A stretch of 64,000 nt of DNA, from NCBI RefSeq assembly GCF_006714895.1, contig NZ_VFME01000001.1, forward strand, positions 2,294,001-2,358,000. The letters are read 5' to 3'. Below are positions 44,028 to 52,597 of this stretch, in pieces (the first letter of the stretch is position 1; every line of letters begins with the position of its first letter). The stretch is from Gramella sp. Hel_I_59. Lineage in GTDB: Bacteria > Bacteroidota > Bacteroidia > Flavobacteriales > Flavobacteriaceae. The position numbers were made by a program, and so were the translations under genes. Below the pieces are notes generated by a model. That model did not search any database. It saw nothing but the letters and a program-made list of their open reading frames with translations, and had not been told where the DNA came from.

Positions 44028-44309
44028 GTGATTAAATCTTTTGCAGACAAAGAAGCTGACAAAATTTGGAATGGAACCCAATCAAGAAAGCTTCCTGCTA
44101 ATATTCAAAACGTAGCTAGAAGAAAACTAAGAATGGTAAATAATGCTCAAAATATAAATGACTTAAGAATTCCTCCAGCTAATCATTTGGAAAAGCTGAG
44201 TGGAAATTTAGAAGGTTTTCATAGCATTAGAATTAATAAACAATGGAGAATAATGTTCAAATGGAAAAATGACAATGCTTTTGAGGTGCAAATTGTTGAC
44301 TACCATTAA
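44028..44309 (+). CDS. higB: HigB/RelE-family toxin (93 aa)
   Basis: GTG start 16 bases after the palindrome. MIKSFADKEADKIWNGTQSRKLP, LRMVNNAQNINDLRIPPANHLEKLSGNLEGFHSIRINKQWRIMFKW and VQIVDYH are the textbook features of the plasmid-maintenance HigB toxin, including the Arg/Trp segment RINKQWRI. It cuts ribosome-bound mRNA. The antitoxin follows 18 bases downstream. Confidence 0.95.
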   Translation: MIKSFADKEADKIWNGTQSRKLPANIQNVARRKLRMVNNAQNINDLRIPPANHLEKLSGNLEGFHSIRINKQWRIMFKWKNDNAFEVQIVDYH

Positions 44310-44327
44310 ACTTAAAAAAATAGAAAA

Positions 44328-44627
44328 ATGAAAAAACTTGAAAACATACATCCTGGAGAAATCTTAAAAGAAGAGTTTTTAGATCCGATGGAAATTACAG
44401 CATACCGACTTTCCAAAGAAACATTTATCCCGCAGACAAGAATAAGTGAAATCATTAAAAAGAAAAGAAGAATAACTGCTGATACAGCTCTTCGTCTTTC
44501 AAAATATTTTGGAACTACTGCAAAATTTTGGTTGGGATTGCAAGATGATTATGATTTGGAAGAGGAAAGATTTTTAAAAGAGAAAGAGTTTAATAACATA
44601 AAGCCGTTAGAAAATAACGCAGCCTAA
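44328..44627 (+). CDS. higA: HigA/VapI-family antitoxin (99 aa)
   Basis: IHPGEILKEEFLDPMEITAYRLSKET..RISEIIKKKRRITADTALRLSKYFGTTAKFWLGLQDDYDL is the full HigA helix-turn-helix signature, and the length is typical. It neutralises HigB and represses the promoter upstream. The stop codon TAA is inside the attC R'' box GCCTAAC. Confidence 0.95.
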   Translation: MKKLENIHPGEILKEEFLDPMEITAYRLSKETFIPQTRISEIIKKKRRITADTALRLSKYFGTTAKFWLGLQDDYDLEEERFLKEKEFNNIKPLENNAA

Positions 44628-44755
44628 CAGCGGTTCATCGCAAATAACGGGTATTGCCGAAAAAGTGTAATTTTAATGATCAAGAAAGAAAATGTTTAAG
44701 CCGACAAGTCCGCGTCCCTACTCCCGCAACTTGCGATAACCGCAAACCGTTGCCC
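44622..44755 (+). repeat. attC site 41 (type B)
   Basis: R'' GCCTAAC is the perfect complement of cassette start GTTAGGC at 43944 and matches the integron consensus exactly. R' GTTGCCC. Confidence 0.93.
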
Positions 44756-44794
44756 ACAATTTATAACGAGCTGATTAACTACTAAATATTTATA

Positions 44795-46390
44795 ATGAGG
44801 AAACATTTTAAAAAAGCTTTATCAAATATTATAAAACATGGAGATACTGATATTTTTCCTTTTCCATTTGAAAGATATTTATTTGAAGACAAAAAAAAGG
44901 AATCATTAGACATATTAGAAAGTATCCATAAAGATTTAGAAAAGTCTATAAGTGAAAATCCACCATTAACTTTAGTAAAATTAAGCCCAGTTGGATATTA
45001 TGGATTTAGACAGGCCACGATGATTGAACCATTCTGGAATGCTTACTTTCTAGGCCTTGTAATTTCCTTAGCCCAGAAAATTGAAAAAACTAGAATAAAT
45101 GAAAATGAAAATAAAATTTTTTCTTACCGCTATGATTGGGATGATGACAAAGCTTCCTTATTTAAAGACACCACCTGGATAAGTTATAAAATGCAATGTA
45201 TCGAATACTCAAAATCCTATAATTATGTATTACAAACTGATATATCAAATTTTTATCCACGGATAAACCATCATAAGCTTGAAAATGAATTAAAGCGAGT
45301 TGATCCAGATACAGATATTCCAAAAAGAATTATAAAGCTTTTGAGCATATTCACTGGGACTATTTCATACGGACTACCTGTTGGCGGTCCAGCATCTAGA
45401 ATTTTGGCTGAGCTTGCTCTTAACCATACTGATTTTCATTTAAAATCTAGAGGTATTAATTTTTGTCGTTATGCAGATGATTATACAATTTTTTGTAATT
45501 CTGAATCAGAAGCATATAAAATTCTTGTTTTACTTTCGGAGAAATTATCCAATGATCAGTTGAGCCTGCAAAAGGGAAAAACAAAAATAATGTCAAGCTC
45601 AGAATATCAAGAAATTCATCAATTTCTTGATCCAAAACCTGCTGATGACGAAATTTCAGAAGAAGAACAAAAATTATTGAGTATTTCTATTCGTTTTGAT
45701 CCTTACTCTGCAACAGCAGTTGAAGATTATGAATCACTAAAAGTTGCTGTCAGACAAATCGATATTATTGGAATCTTATCACGAGAAGTTAATAAAACTA
45801 AAATTGACCAAACAGTTACCAAACAAGCAATCAATTCAGTAAAAGCTCTAACATCTGAAAATCAAGTTCAAGCGGTTAAAATTTTATTAGATAAAGATAA
45901 CCTCACAACGCTTTCCCCAGTATTTACAACAATAATGAGATCTGTAAGAAGTATTTATGATGAGCTTTCAGAGGAAGGTAAAGATATTGTAGATAATTCT
46001 TTAATAGAACTATTTGCCACAGAGAATTATTTGACTAAAATTGAACTAAATATTAATTATATAGTCCAAATACTTTCTATTCGCCATTCCCATCAAAAAG
46101 AAGAATTATTCGTGAAACTTTACGAGTCGGAAACAAATCATTTCTTAAAAAGACAGATTATTATTGCTATGACTAATTGGGAAAATCACTATTGGTTAGT
46201 AGATATCAAAAACCAATTTACGACTTTGACAATTTGGGAGCGTAGAGCATTTATTTATGGTTCCTATTGTTTAGGAGATGAAGGATCCCATTGGAGAAAA
46301 AATAATAGAGGTTTATTCAGCAAAGAAGAATTGTTGATTAGGGATTGGTGTTCAGATAGAAAAAATTCTAAAAGACCTATTTTAGTATGA
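44795..46390 (+). CDS. Abi/DRT-like reverse transcriptase (531 aa), paired with a nuclease-like gene
   Basis: RT motifs: A QTDISNFYPRINHHKL (D149), B GLPVGGPASRILAELALN (about 193-210), C RYADDYTIFC (D228, D229). An unusual N-terminal ~140 residues (FPFPFERYLFED.., YDWDDDKASLFKD) precedes motif A. After residue 300 comes a ~230-residue helical region in place of maturase or nuclease domains. Its last codons overlap the next gene's start (ATGA), so both are made from one message. The two-gene cassette resembles phage-defence RT operons; the subtype is not clear. Confidence 0.82.
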   Translation: MRKHFKKALSNIIKHGDTDIFPFPFERYLFEDKKKESLDILESIHKDLEKSISENPPLTLVKLSPVGYYGFRQATMIEPFWNAYFLGLVISLAQKIEKTRINENENKIFSYRYDWDDDKASLFKDTTWISYKMQCIEYSKSYNYVLQTDISNFYPRINHHKLENELKRVDPDTDIPKRIIKLLSIFTGTISYGLPVGGPASRILAELALNHTDFHLKSRGINFCRYADDYTIFCNSESEAYKILVLLSEKLSNDQLSLQKGKTKIMSSSEYQEIHQFLDPKPADDEISEEEQKLLSISIRFDPYSATAVEDYESLKVAVRQIDIIGILSREVNKTKIDQTVTKQAINSVKALTSENQVQAVKILLDKDNLTTLSPVFTTIMRSVRSIYDELSEEGKDIVDNSLIELFATENYLTKIELNINYIVQILSIRHSHQKEELFVKLYESETNHFLKRQIIIAMTNWENHYWLVDIKNQFTTLTIWERRAFIYGSYCLGDEGSHWRKNNRGLFSKEELLIRDWCSDRKNSKRPILV

Positions 46391-47118
46391 TAAGTGAAAG
46401 AGATATATCTGAGAAATTTAGTGCAATTTGGAAACAAAATTTTCCTTTAATGACTCCTAGTTTTATGAGAGTTTTTAACGAAGCTCAAGTAAAGAAGATA
46501 AATTCAGAGTCAATTCCTGTAAAAGCAAATGTCAGATATGATATTGTTGCCGAAACATCATTTAATTTGACTCAAATTGTATATCAAAAAAACAAAAAAA
46601 TAGATACAATAATTGCCGACCAGGAACAACTAGATGAAATAGTTAGAGAAACAGCTCTTACGATATGGTCATCAGGGAATTATACTGATAAAGATCTCAA
46701 GCTAAATGAAGCAGAGATGAATGAGATTGAAAAAATCTCAAACAATACGTTAGAGTTTATAAGCATAGTTAAGAAATCTGACGTCCTTTTCCAGCCAAAA
46801 CTAACTGGTTATAGTTTTATACCTGACTTAACCGCTGATTTATCTATAGATGATACACTTTACGAGATTAAAACTGTAAATCGAAATTTTCAATCTAGTG
46901 ATATAAAACAACTTTTCATTTACTTGGCTTTAAAACAAGTAAGTGATTCCCAAAATTGGAAGTATGCAGGCTTATATAATCCTAGAAAAGGTACTTATTG
47001 CAAATTCAATATTAAGAGTTTAATTTATAACATTACTGGTGGGCGATCATCAAATGAAACATTTGAAGATTTATTAGATGGCTTAATTAGGGATTTCGAA
47101 ATAGATAGTAAATTTTAA
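46387..47118 (+). CDS. PD-(D/E)XK-like protein partner of the reverse transcriptase (243 aa)
   Basis: Starts four bases inside the RT gene (translational coupling). After a ~130-residue helical N-terminus comes FIPDLTADLSIDDTLYEIKTVNRNFQSSDIKQLFIYLAL. The D....YEIK pattern followed by a helix with Q..Y is the restriction-endonuclease fold, with D about 140, E and K as likely catalytic residues. Probably the effector or processing nuclease of the RT system. Alternatively it could bind without cutting. Confidence 0.68.
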   Translation: MISERDISEKFSAIWKQNFPLMTPSFMRVFNEAQVKKINSESIPVKANVRYDIVAETSFNLTQIVYQKNKKIDTIIADQEQLDEIVRETALTIWSSGNYTDKDLKLNEAEMNEIEKISNNTLEFISIVKKSDVLFQPKLTGYSFIPDLTADLSIDDTLYEIKTVNRNFQSSDIKQLFIYLALKQVSDSQNWKYAGLYNPRKGTYCKFNIKSLIYNITGGRSSNETFEDLLDGLIRDFEIDSKF

Positions 47119-47127
47119 ATAAACTGT

Positions 47128-47260
47128 GGGCAACATCGGTTCATCGCAAATAACGGGTTTAATCGAAAAAGTGAAATTTTGGAGACCAAGAAAGAAAGTG
47201 GTTAATCCGACAAATCCGCGTCACTACTCCCGCAACTTGCGATAACCGTAACCGTTATAC
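47128..47260 (+). repeat. attC site 42 (type B)
   Basis: R'' GGGCAAC complements cassette start GTTGCCC at 44749. R' GTTATAC. Confidence 0.9.
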
Positions 47261-47630
47261 ACAAGTGCTCCGCAACGATTTTAGCTACTAAAAACAATAA
47301 GAATCCAATCTGAAAAATTCGGTTTTTGAAAGCTTCAATTGATAATTCTCAACTAAGAATCTTTTGTAAATTGTAAACTTAGAAAATCCTGGTTCTATCG
47401 AAAATTCTAAAAGATCGTTCAGGAAAAATTTAATAAGTAAAGAAGCTTTTGGTAGCTGCTCAAAAACAAATTAGCTACTAAGAACTTCATCAAAAAGAAG
47501 CTTAGTACCAAGAAACGGACGCTTACTCGGTCGCAATAATTATTACAAAACGAGCAAGATTTTTCATAAAAGTCAGAGTATTCCTGACAGTGGCATATCT
47601 GAAGTTCTCACTCGGCTCTGTCGCACCAGT
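47261..47630. other. Gene-less cassette
   Basis: A full cassette by its ends (GTTATACAC at the start, GTGTATAAC before the attC), but I see no open frame of useful length on either strand. It contains two copies of TTAGCTACTAA (about 47278 and 47470) and a third, looser match near 47500. The tail resembles positions 55-105 of the window. It might encode a small RNA, provide a promoter, or be a decayed gene. Confidence 0.6.
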
Positions 47631-47763
47631 GTATAACAACGAATATTCGCAATTGTGGCCATTTGAAATAAAATAGTATTTTTAGAATCCAACTAACAAA
47701 AACCTAAGCCGACAAATCCGAATACGTACAACCACAACTGACGATTATTCGAAATCGTTAGCC
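47631..47763 (+). repeat. attC site 43 (type D)
   Basis: R'' GTATAAC is the perfect complement of cassette start GTTATAC at 47254. R' GTTAGCC. Stem CGAATATTCGC / GACGATTATTCG, nearly identical to site 0. Confidence 0.88.
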
Positions 47764-47775
47764 ACAATTTTAATA

Positions 47776-48888
47776 ATGAAAGCCCTAGTAATTATAATCT
47801 CCCTTTTACCGCTATTTACATTTTGTCAAGTTGATCAAACTAATGCATTAATTGATTCAAAAATTGACTTAGCATTTGAACACCCAGTCCAAAACATCTT
47901 AATACAACTAGATCATTTGAACCAAAGAAGAAGTTTTAGCGCAGGAGTAAGAATAAAAGAAGAAGAATTAATTCCAGTTACAGGTAATGAGCAATTTAGA
48001 ATTGCAAGTAGTACAAAACTTTTTGTATCGACAATAGTTCTCCAACTTATGGAGGAGGGAAAATTGGAGTTAGACGAAAAAGCATCAAAATATCTGAAAA
48101 GTATTTCATTTCTTGATTTTGAAAACTTGCATACGATAAATGATAGAAAATTTGCAGATGAAATAACCATAAAAAATTTACTTTCTCACCGAACAGGCCT
48201 AGCAGATATCTATACTGATAAAGAAGAAGAGTTTTTCGATAATTTTCTTAAGAATCCAGACAAAAGATACTCTTCAGAATTAATCATTGATTTGTACTAT
48301 AATTTGGACTTAAATAAGATGTCTCATAACGAACCCAATAAAGGGTGGTATTATTCAGATATGAATTATGTCCTATTGGGTTTAATAATTGAGCAAATTG
48401 AAAAAAAATCGCTAGCGCAGATTGTACGCAATAGAATATTAGAACCTCTCCAAATGAGAGAAACGTACTTCGAGTTCTATGAGGAACCTTTACAGAATCC
48501 TAATTTAATTGATCAGTATGTAGGAAATTTGAACTTTTCAAAAATGAATACTTCTTTCGATTGGTCAGGTGGAGGTTTAGTTTCCACCAATAATGATATG
48601 ATAATATTCATAAAATCACTCTTTAATTCGAAACTAGTAAATCGACAGTCTTTAGAAAAAATGATAGACGTAAAATTTAGTAAAAGCAATGAGGATCGAT
48701 ATGGTTTAGGAATCTATGAAACAAATTACAATGGGAATATCTATTTTGGACATTATGGATTTTACGGCACGTATGTCGGATATTGTCCTGAGACTAAAAC
48801 AGCTCTCTCTTATTCTATTAATCAAGCGATGACTAAATTTAGTAATCACGATTTGATTAGTGAAATTCTTGAACTAAATGAAGAGTAA
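47776..48888 (+). CDS. Exported beta-lactamase-family serine hydrolase (370 aa)
   Basis: Signal peptide LVIIISLLPLFTFCQ. The class C/penicillin-binding fold motifs are present: SxxK as FRIASSTKLF (S78, K81), YxN-like as WYYSDMNYVLLG (Tyr-Ser-Asp instead of YxN), and a C-terminal HYGFYGTYVGY (HxG). The context LMEEGKLELDEKASKYL, ITIKNLLSHRTGLADIY is typical of EstB/AmpC-like esterases and D-aminopeptidases. Periplasmic; substrate unknown. Not evidence of antibiotic resistance. Confidence 0.85.
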   Translation: MKALVIIISLLPLFTFCQVDQTNALIDSKIDLAFEHPVQNILIQLDHLNQRRSFSAGVRIKEEELIPVTGNEQFRIASSTKLFVSTIVLQLMEEGKLELDEKASKYLKSISFLDFENLHTINDRKFADEITIKNLLSHRTGLADIYTDKEEEFFDNFLKNPDKRYSSELIIDLYYNLDLNKMSHNEPNKGWYYSDMNYVLLGLIIEQIEKKSLAQIVRNRILEPLQMRETYFEFYEEPLQNPNLIDQYVGNLNFSKMNTSFDWSGGGLVSTNNDMIIFIKSLFNSKLVNRQSLEKMIDVKFSKSNEDRYGLGIYETNYNGNIYFGHYGFYGTYVGYCPETKTALSYSINQAMTKFSNHDLISEILELNEE

Positions 48889-49056
48889 AAAACTGTGGCT
48901 AACAACGGTTAATCGCCAATAAGCGGCAGCGTTAGTAAGAAAATAATTAACTTGACCAACAAACCAATACTAAGCCGACAAAGCCGCGTCACCTACTCCG
49001 CCAACTGGCGATAACCGTATTCCAAGGTTAAATCCAAGCCTTTTGTGCTAATTTTT

Positions 49057-50043
49057 TCAGGCTGCAAATCTTTGTAATTCCACATAAGGCGTTCCTCTCT
49101 TCACCACTGCAAACACTCTGGATAACAGTTTATTGCGGACATTGTTTAGCGCAATCATCTTTAACTTACCTTCCTCCCGCTTTTTCTTATAATATTGCCG
49201 TAATTCACTGTCATATTGAATGGCTGTACAGGCCGCCATGCTAAGCAGGCTCTTCATTTGCCGATCTCCCATCGGGTGGCATTTTCGCTTTTTGTGAATA
49301 CTGCTTCCCGAACTATGACCAAAGGGAGCCGTCCCACAATAACTGGAGAATTGGCGCCAGCTATTAAAGCGTTCAAAATTATTGGTGTGATAAAGCAACT
49401 GGGCGCCTACAACTAAACCAACACCTTTTAAAGAAGTGATCAACTTATAATTTTGCGATAATGCCTCAGAAGTCTTTATCAGTGATTTTAGTTGCTTCTC
49501 TATTTTATTTATTTGAGAAGTCAGGTGAGTAATAGAGCTTACAAGCGTTTTACAACAGGTATCTGTAGAACTGCTGCTGAGCAACTTTTTCAGCTCTGAA
49601 AGGGTATTCTTCAATCCCGTACGACTACGAACCAGCTGATCACGCAAAGCCAGCAACCTGCCTACTTCTAATAGTTCATTATCTTTCAGCTCACTCGGTG
49701 AAAGTTCCTCACGGTGAAGCCAGCCATACCTGGCGATCATCATGGCATCTACCACGTCATTCTTCTCTCTGATCACTCCGGAAGAACGTTTGATTACTAC
49801 AGGATTTTCCTGTACATATACCTGCTTCTTTGAAGATAAATACAACGCTAACTTCAAGGAATAATGACCGGTATTCTCAAAACAGAAAAACACTTTTTGT
49901 TCCTTACCGTTAGCCCATTGCAACAAGGCTTTATAACCCTTCACATCATTACTGAACTCCCGATGGGAACTACGATTGTAAGCATAGGCATCTAACTTGT
50001 TTTTTGAAACATCAATTCCGATTACTTCTTGGTAATTTTTCAT
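49057..50043 (-). CDS. IS110-family transposase, copy 5 (328 aa)
   Basis: Protein identical to copy 1; catalytic residues intact. Confidence 0.95.
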   Translation of the reverse strand: MKNYQEVIGIDVSKNKLDAYAYNRSSHREFSNDVKGYKALLQWANGKEQKVFFCFENTGHYSLKLALYLSSKKQVYVQENPVVIKRSSGVIREKNDVVDAMMIARYGWLHREELSPSELKDNELLEVGRLLALRDQLVRSRTGLKNTLSELKKLLSSSSTDTCCKTLVSSITHLTSQINKIEKQLKSLIKTSEALSQNYKLITSLKGVGLVVGAQLLYHTNNFERFNSWRQFSSYCGTAPFGHSSGSSIHKKRKCHPMGDRQMKSLLSMAACTAIQYDSELRQYYKKKREEGKLKMIALNNVRNKLLSRVFAVVKRGTPYVELQRFAA

Positions 50044-50061
50044 ATTTTTAAAAAATTATTA

Positions 50062-50224
50062 TTTGAAGGGCGCATTAACTAACTCCTTTAACGGGTCCAT
50101 AATAAGACCTGGTATTCCAAATGGTTCTTGCTGCCCGTATGAAGAATGGAGGACTCTTACGGCTATTGGATCTGTAATCTCGAGACCGTTTTAGTTCTCC
50201 TCCTTCTTCATCTCAAAGGTATAT
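50062..50224 (-). ncRNA. Putative bridge RNA of IS copy 5
   Basis: Same stem and guide segments as in copy 1. Confidence 0.7.
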
Positions 50225-50282
50225 TTATTAATAAGCGAAGTAAAGGAGACCGTTGTGCACAATTTAAAAAGCAAGATTTTTG

Positions 50283-50948
50283 ATGAAATACAAGCTGCTA
50301 ATAATTATATTTCCACTCTTTTTAGGTTGTGAATTTTCAAATAATAAAAATAGTTTTTCCGGAGAAAATTATCAAAAATCAGGAAATGATATTATTTCTT
50401 TCAAAAAAGATAATGAGTTTGGTTTTAAGGAAGGCAGTAAAGTCCAAAAATTAAATAGTAAAGGAGTTGATTTAGGTATAAAGAAAAAATACCAAGAAGC
50501 AGAAAAAGTTCTGAAGAAAGCTCTTCTTGAAGAACCGAAAAATCCAATAATTCTAAACAACATTGGATTAACATATTATAATCGAGGTATATATAATACT
50601 GCAATAAAATATTTTAATCAATCTTTAATGTTTTCTGACTCTACAAGCATAATGGCCGCAACAAATCTAGGTTTAACTTACTATGATCAAATGGATTATG
50701 CAAGAGCATTGGAAATAATGAATTTTAGCCTTTCAAAGCAGAATGGCGATAATGTAGAAAAACTTACTGTAAGACTAAATAGAATAATGGTGAATATTGA
50801 ATTAGAAGATTGTGATGAAATATTCGCAGATAGAAAAGCTATAGAATATCTACGTCATAACAACGAATTAGGAGATTATGCCGCTTACCTTGAAGAAGTA
50901 GATGAACAATTATTTAAACTGTGCACAACAACGGTTCATCGCCAATAA
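50283..50948 (+). CDS. TPR lipoprotein (221 aa), copy of 41130 with intact ATG
   Basis: The same protein as at 41130 apart from the start and one residue (NNKNSFS against NNTNSFS). The ATG at 50283 is intact here. Lipobox LFLGC, two to three TPRs, and a C-terminus running into the attC (CTTTVHRQ*). The cassette begins at the right end of IS copy 5. Confidence 0.78.
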   Translation: MKYKLLIIIFPLFLGCEFSNNKNSFSGENYQKSGNDIISFKKDNEFGFKEGSKVQKLNSKGVDLGIKKKYQEAEKVLKKALLEEPKNPIILNNIGLTYYNRGIYNTAIKYFNQSLMFSDSTSIMAATNLGLTYYDQMDYARALEIMNFSLSKQNGDNVEKLTVRLNRIMVNIELEDCDEIFADRKAIEYLRHNNELGDYAAYLEEVDEQLFKLCTTTVHRQ

Positions 50949-51055
50949 GCGGCAGCGTTAGTAAGAAAATAATTAACTTGACCAACGAACCAATACTAAG
51001 CCGACAAATCCGCGTCCCTTACTCCGCCAACTGGCGATAACCGGGACCGTTATGC
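50923..51055 (+). repeat. attC site 45 (type A)
   Basis: R'' GCACAAC complements cassette start GTTGTGC at 50252. R' GTTATGC. One base different from the uninterrupted part of site 39, its sister copy. Confidence 0.9.
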
Positions 51056-51073
51056 TGCATTTAAAAACAGGCG

Positions 51074-51110
51074 AATAAGAACTTAAATAAAGCTAGAATT
51101 CTTATTTTTG
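51074..51110 (+). promoter_or_regulatory. Promoter and operator of the relBE-like cassette
   Basis: Inverted repeat AATAAGAA (51074-51081) / TTCTTATT (51099-51106), the right arm overlapping a -7 element TATTTTTG (51103-51110). Confidence 0.65.
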
Positions 51111-51127
51111 TTTTAAATCATTATAAG

Positions 51128-51349
51128 ATGAATATTCAAGCTGAAAAAATAGAATTGGCAAAATTGTTATTAAACACTGACAATCCAAAGATTATTCAAT
51201 CTATAAAACAAATTTTTAAGAAAGAAAAAACTGCTGATTTTTGGGACGAACTAACTTCAGAACAAAAGAAGGAAATTAAAACTGCTAAAAAGCAGATTAA
51301 AGAAGGTAAATCTTCCGACTACGAATCATTTATGGCCAAACATAGATAA
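51128..51349 (+). CDS. Antitoxin of a RelE/ParE-type module (73 aa)
   Basis: IQAEKIELAKLLLNTDNPKIIQSIKQIFKKEKTADFWDELTSEQKKEIKTAKKQIKEGKSSDYESFMAKH matches the small addiction-module antitoxins of Bacteroidota, with the conserved FWDELT..QK.EI..A..QI..G. Antitoxin-first order. The stop and the toxin's ATG overlap by one base (TAATG). Confidence 0.88.
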   Translation: MNIQAEKIELAKLLLNTDNPKIIQSIKQIFKKEKTADFWDELTSEQKKEIKTAKKQIKEGKSSDYESFMAKHR

Positions 51350-51651
51350 TGAGTAGAAAAATTAAAATTTCTCAAATAGCTGAGAAAAAGCTAGTATTAC
51401 TTTTTGAATATTTATTAGAAGAATGGTCTTACAAAGTGAAATCTGACTTCGTAAAAAAACTAGACAAGAATATTCAAATCATCAGAAATCAGCCAGAAAG
51501 TTTTCCAGAATCTGATAAACAAGATGGTTTAAGGAAATGTGTAATAACAAAACAAACAACTTTGTTTTACAAATTTGATGATACAGAAATTCATATTCTT
51601 ACCTTTTTTGATACAAGACAGGATCCAAAAAAGTTAAAAAAAGATTTGTAA
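51349..51651 (+). CDS. RelE/ParE-family toxin (100 aa)
   Basis: KIKISQIAEKKLVLLFEYLLEEWSYKVKSDFVKKLDKNIQIIRNQPESFPESDKQDGLRKCVITKQTTLFYKFDDTEIHILTFFDTRQDPKKL fits the ParE/RelE fold: helical start, ..P..FP.s....glRk.vv.k.t.lfY.., ending in D.R.dP. Depending on subfamily the target is mRNA or gyrase. Partner of 51128-51349. Confidence 0.92.
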   Translation: MSRKIKISQIAEKKLVLLFEYLLEEWSYKVKSDFVKKLDKNIQIIRNQPESFPESDKQDGLRKCVITKQTTLFYKFDDTEIHILTFFDTRQDPKKLKKDL

Positions 51652-51659
51652 AAAACGCA

Positions 51660-51792
51660 GCATAACATCGGTTCATCGCAAATAACGGGTATTGCAGGAA
51701 AAGTGTAATTTTAGAAACCAGGAAAGAAAATGGTTAAGCCGACAAGTCCGCGTACCTACTCCCGCAACTTGCGATAACCGTAACCGTTAGGT
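51660..51792 (+). repeat. attC site 46 (type B)
   Basis: R'' GCATAAC is the perfect complement of cassette start GTTATGC at 51049. R' GTTAGGT. Confidence 0.92.
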
Positions 51793-51804
51793 GTAATTTT
51801 TCAA

Positions 51805-51836
51805 TTTGTAAAAGTTACCAATTTTGGGTATATTTG
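51805..51836 (+). promoter_or_regulatory. Promoter of the parDE cassette
   Basis: TTTG (51805-51808), 20 bases, TATATTTG (51829-51836): consensus Bacteroidota promoter, 13 bases before the ATG. An imperfect palindrome TTACC..GGGTA lies between the boxes. Confidence 0.75.
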
Positions 51837-51849
51837 AAAAAAGAGGAAA

Positions 51850-52101
51850 ATGAATAAAAATACATCCATATCATTAGGTGATTACTTTGATCAATTCGTG
51901 AGAGGTAGAATAAATGAAGGCAGATACAAAAATGTTAGCGAAGTAATTCGTGCTGGATTGAGATTATTAGAAGAGGAAGAAAGTAAAGTTGCTGCTTTGA
52001 AAAACGCAATTCAAGAAGGAATTGATAGTGGAATTGATTACAATTTTGATCCAAAAACACATCTTGAATCTTTAAAATCAAATAAACGTCTGAATGGCTA
52101 A
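51850..52101 (+). CDS. parD: ParD-family antitoxin (83 aa)
   Basis: NTSISLGDYFDQFVRGRINEGRYKNVSEVIRAGLRLLEEEESKVAALKNAIQEGIDSG is the ribbon-helix-helix ParD signature in full. It binds its own promoter and ParE. Overlaps the toxin gene by eight bases (ATGGCTAA). Confidence 0.96.
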   Translation: MNKNTSISLGDYFDQFVRGRINEGRYKNVSEVIRAGLRLLEEEESKVAALKNAIQEGIDSGIDYNFDPKTHLESLKSNKRLNG

Positions 52102-52393
52102 GTACTATTTAACCAAAAAGGCCGTCGCTGATTTGACTAATATTTGGGAATATACACTAGAAAAATGGTCAGAACAACAAGCTGACTATTACTACCAAAA
52201 TCTGATTGAAAGTTTTGAGGAAATAACTGAAAAGCCATTCCTAGGGAAAAACTATGAAGGAATTACTTCTGGATTACTCGGATTAAGAGTAAAGAAACAT
52301 ATTATATTTTATCGCGAAATTTCTAAAGATGAGATCGAAATCACAAGAATATTACACGGTAGTATGGATTTAAAAAGAAGGATTCGAGAATAA
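52094..52393 (+). CDS. parE: ParE-family toxin (99 aa)
   Basis: YYLTKKAVADLTNIWEYTLEKWSEQQADYYYQNLIESFEEITEKPFLGKNYEGITSGLLGLRVKKHIIFYREISKDEIEITRILHGSMDLKRRI has the ParE pattern: ..A..DL..IW.Yt...W...QA..Y, then G.r......H.IfYr.....ieI.RILH..MD. ParE toxins inhibit DNA gyrase. Confidence 0.96.
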   Translation: MAKYYLTKKAVADLTNIWEYTLEKWSEQQADYYYQNLIESFEEITEKPFLGKNYEGITSGLLGLRVKKHIIFYREISKDEIEITRILHGSMDLKRRIRE

Positions 52394-52401
52394 AAAACTA
52401 C

Positions 52402-52533
52402 ACCTAACATCGGTTGATCGCCAATAAGCGGCAGCATTATAAGAATATAATTAACTTGACCAACAAAACAATGCTAAGCCGACAAATCCGCGTCCCCTAC
52501 TCCGCCAACTGGCGATAACCGAGACCGTTACCT
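52402..52533 (+). repeat. attC site 47 (type A)
   Basis: R'' ACCTAAC is the perfect complement of cassette start GTTAGGT at 51786. R' GTTACCT. Confidence 0.92.
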
Positions 52534-52597
52534 GCAATTATTGCATCGAGATACGCAACCATTTTTAAAATTGAGTATCTATAAAGAAACAACTACA

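Larger units (their letters stand above)
49018..50246 (-). mobile_element. IS110-family insertion sequence, copy 5
   Basis: Same ends, length, orientation and attC position as copy 1. Confidence 0.9.
48897..50258 (+). repeat. attC site 44 (type A), split by IS copy 5
   Basis: Left part 48897-49017, R'' GGCTAAC, the perfect complement of cassette start GTTAGCC at 47757. Right part 50247-50258, AGACC plus R' GTTGTGC. Confidence 0.87.

Noticed and set aside
47776..48888. Antibiotic-resistance beta-lactamase (this gene and 57194)
   Set aside because: Motifs fit the broad class C/esterase family; nothing specific to a resistance enzyme is visible, and YSD replaces YxN in the first.
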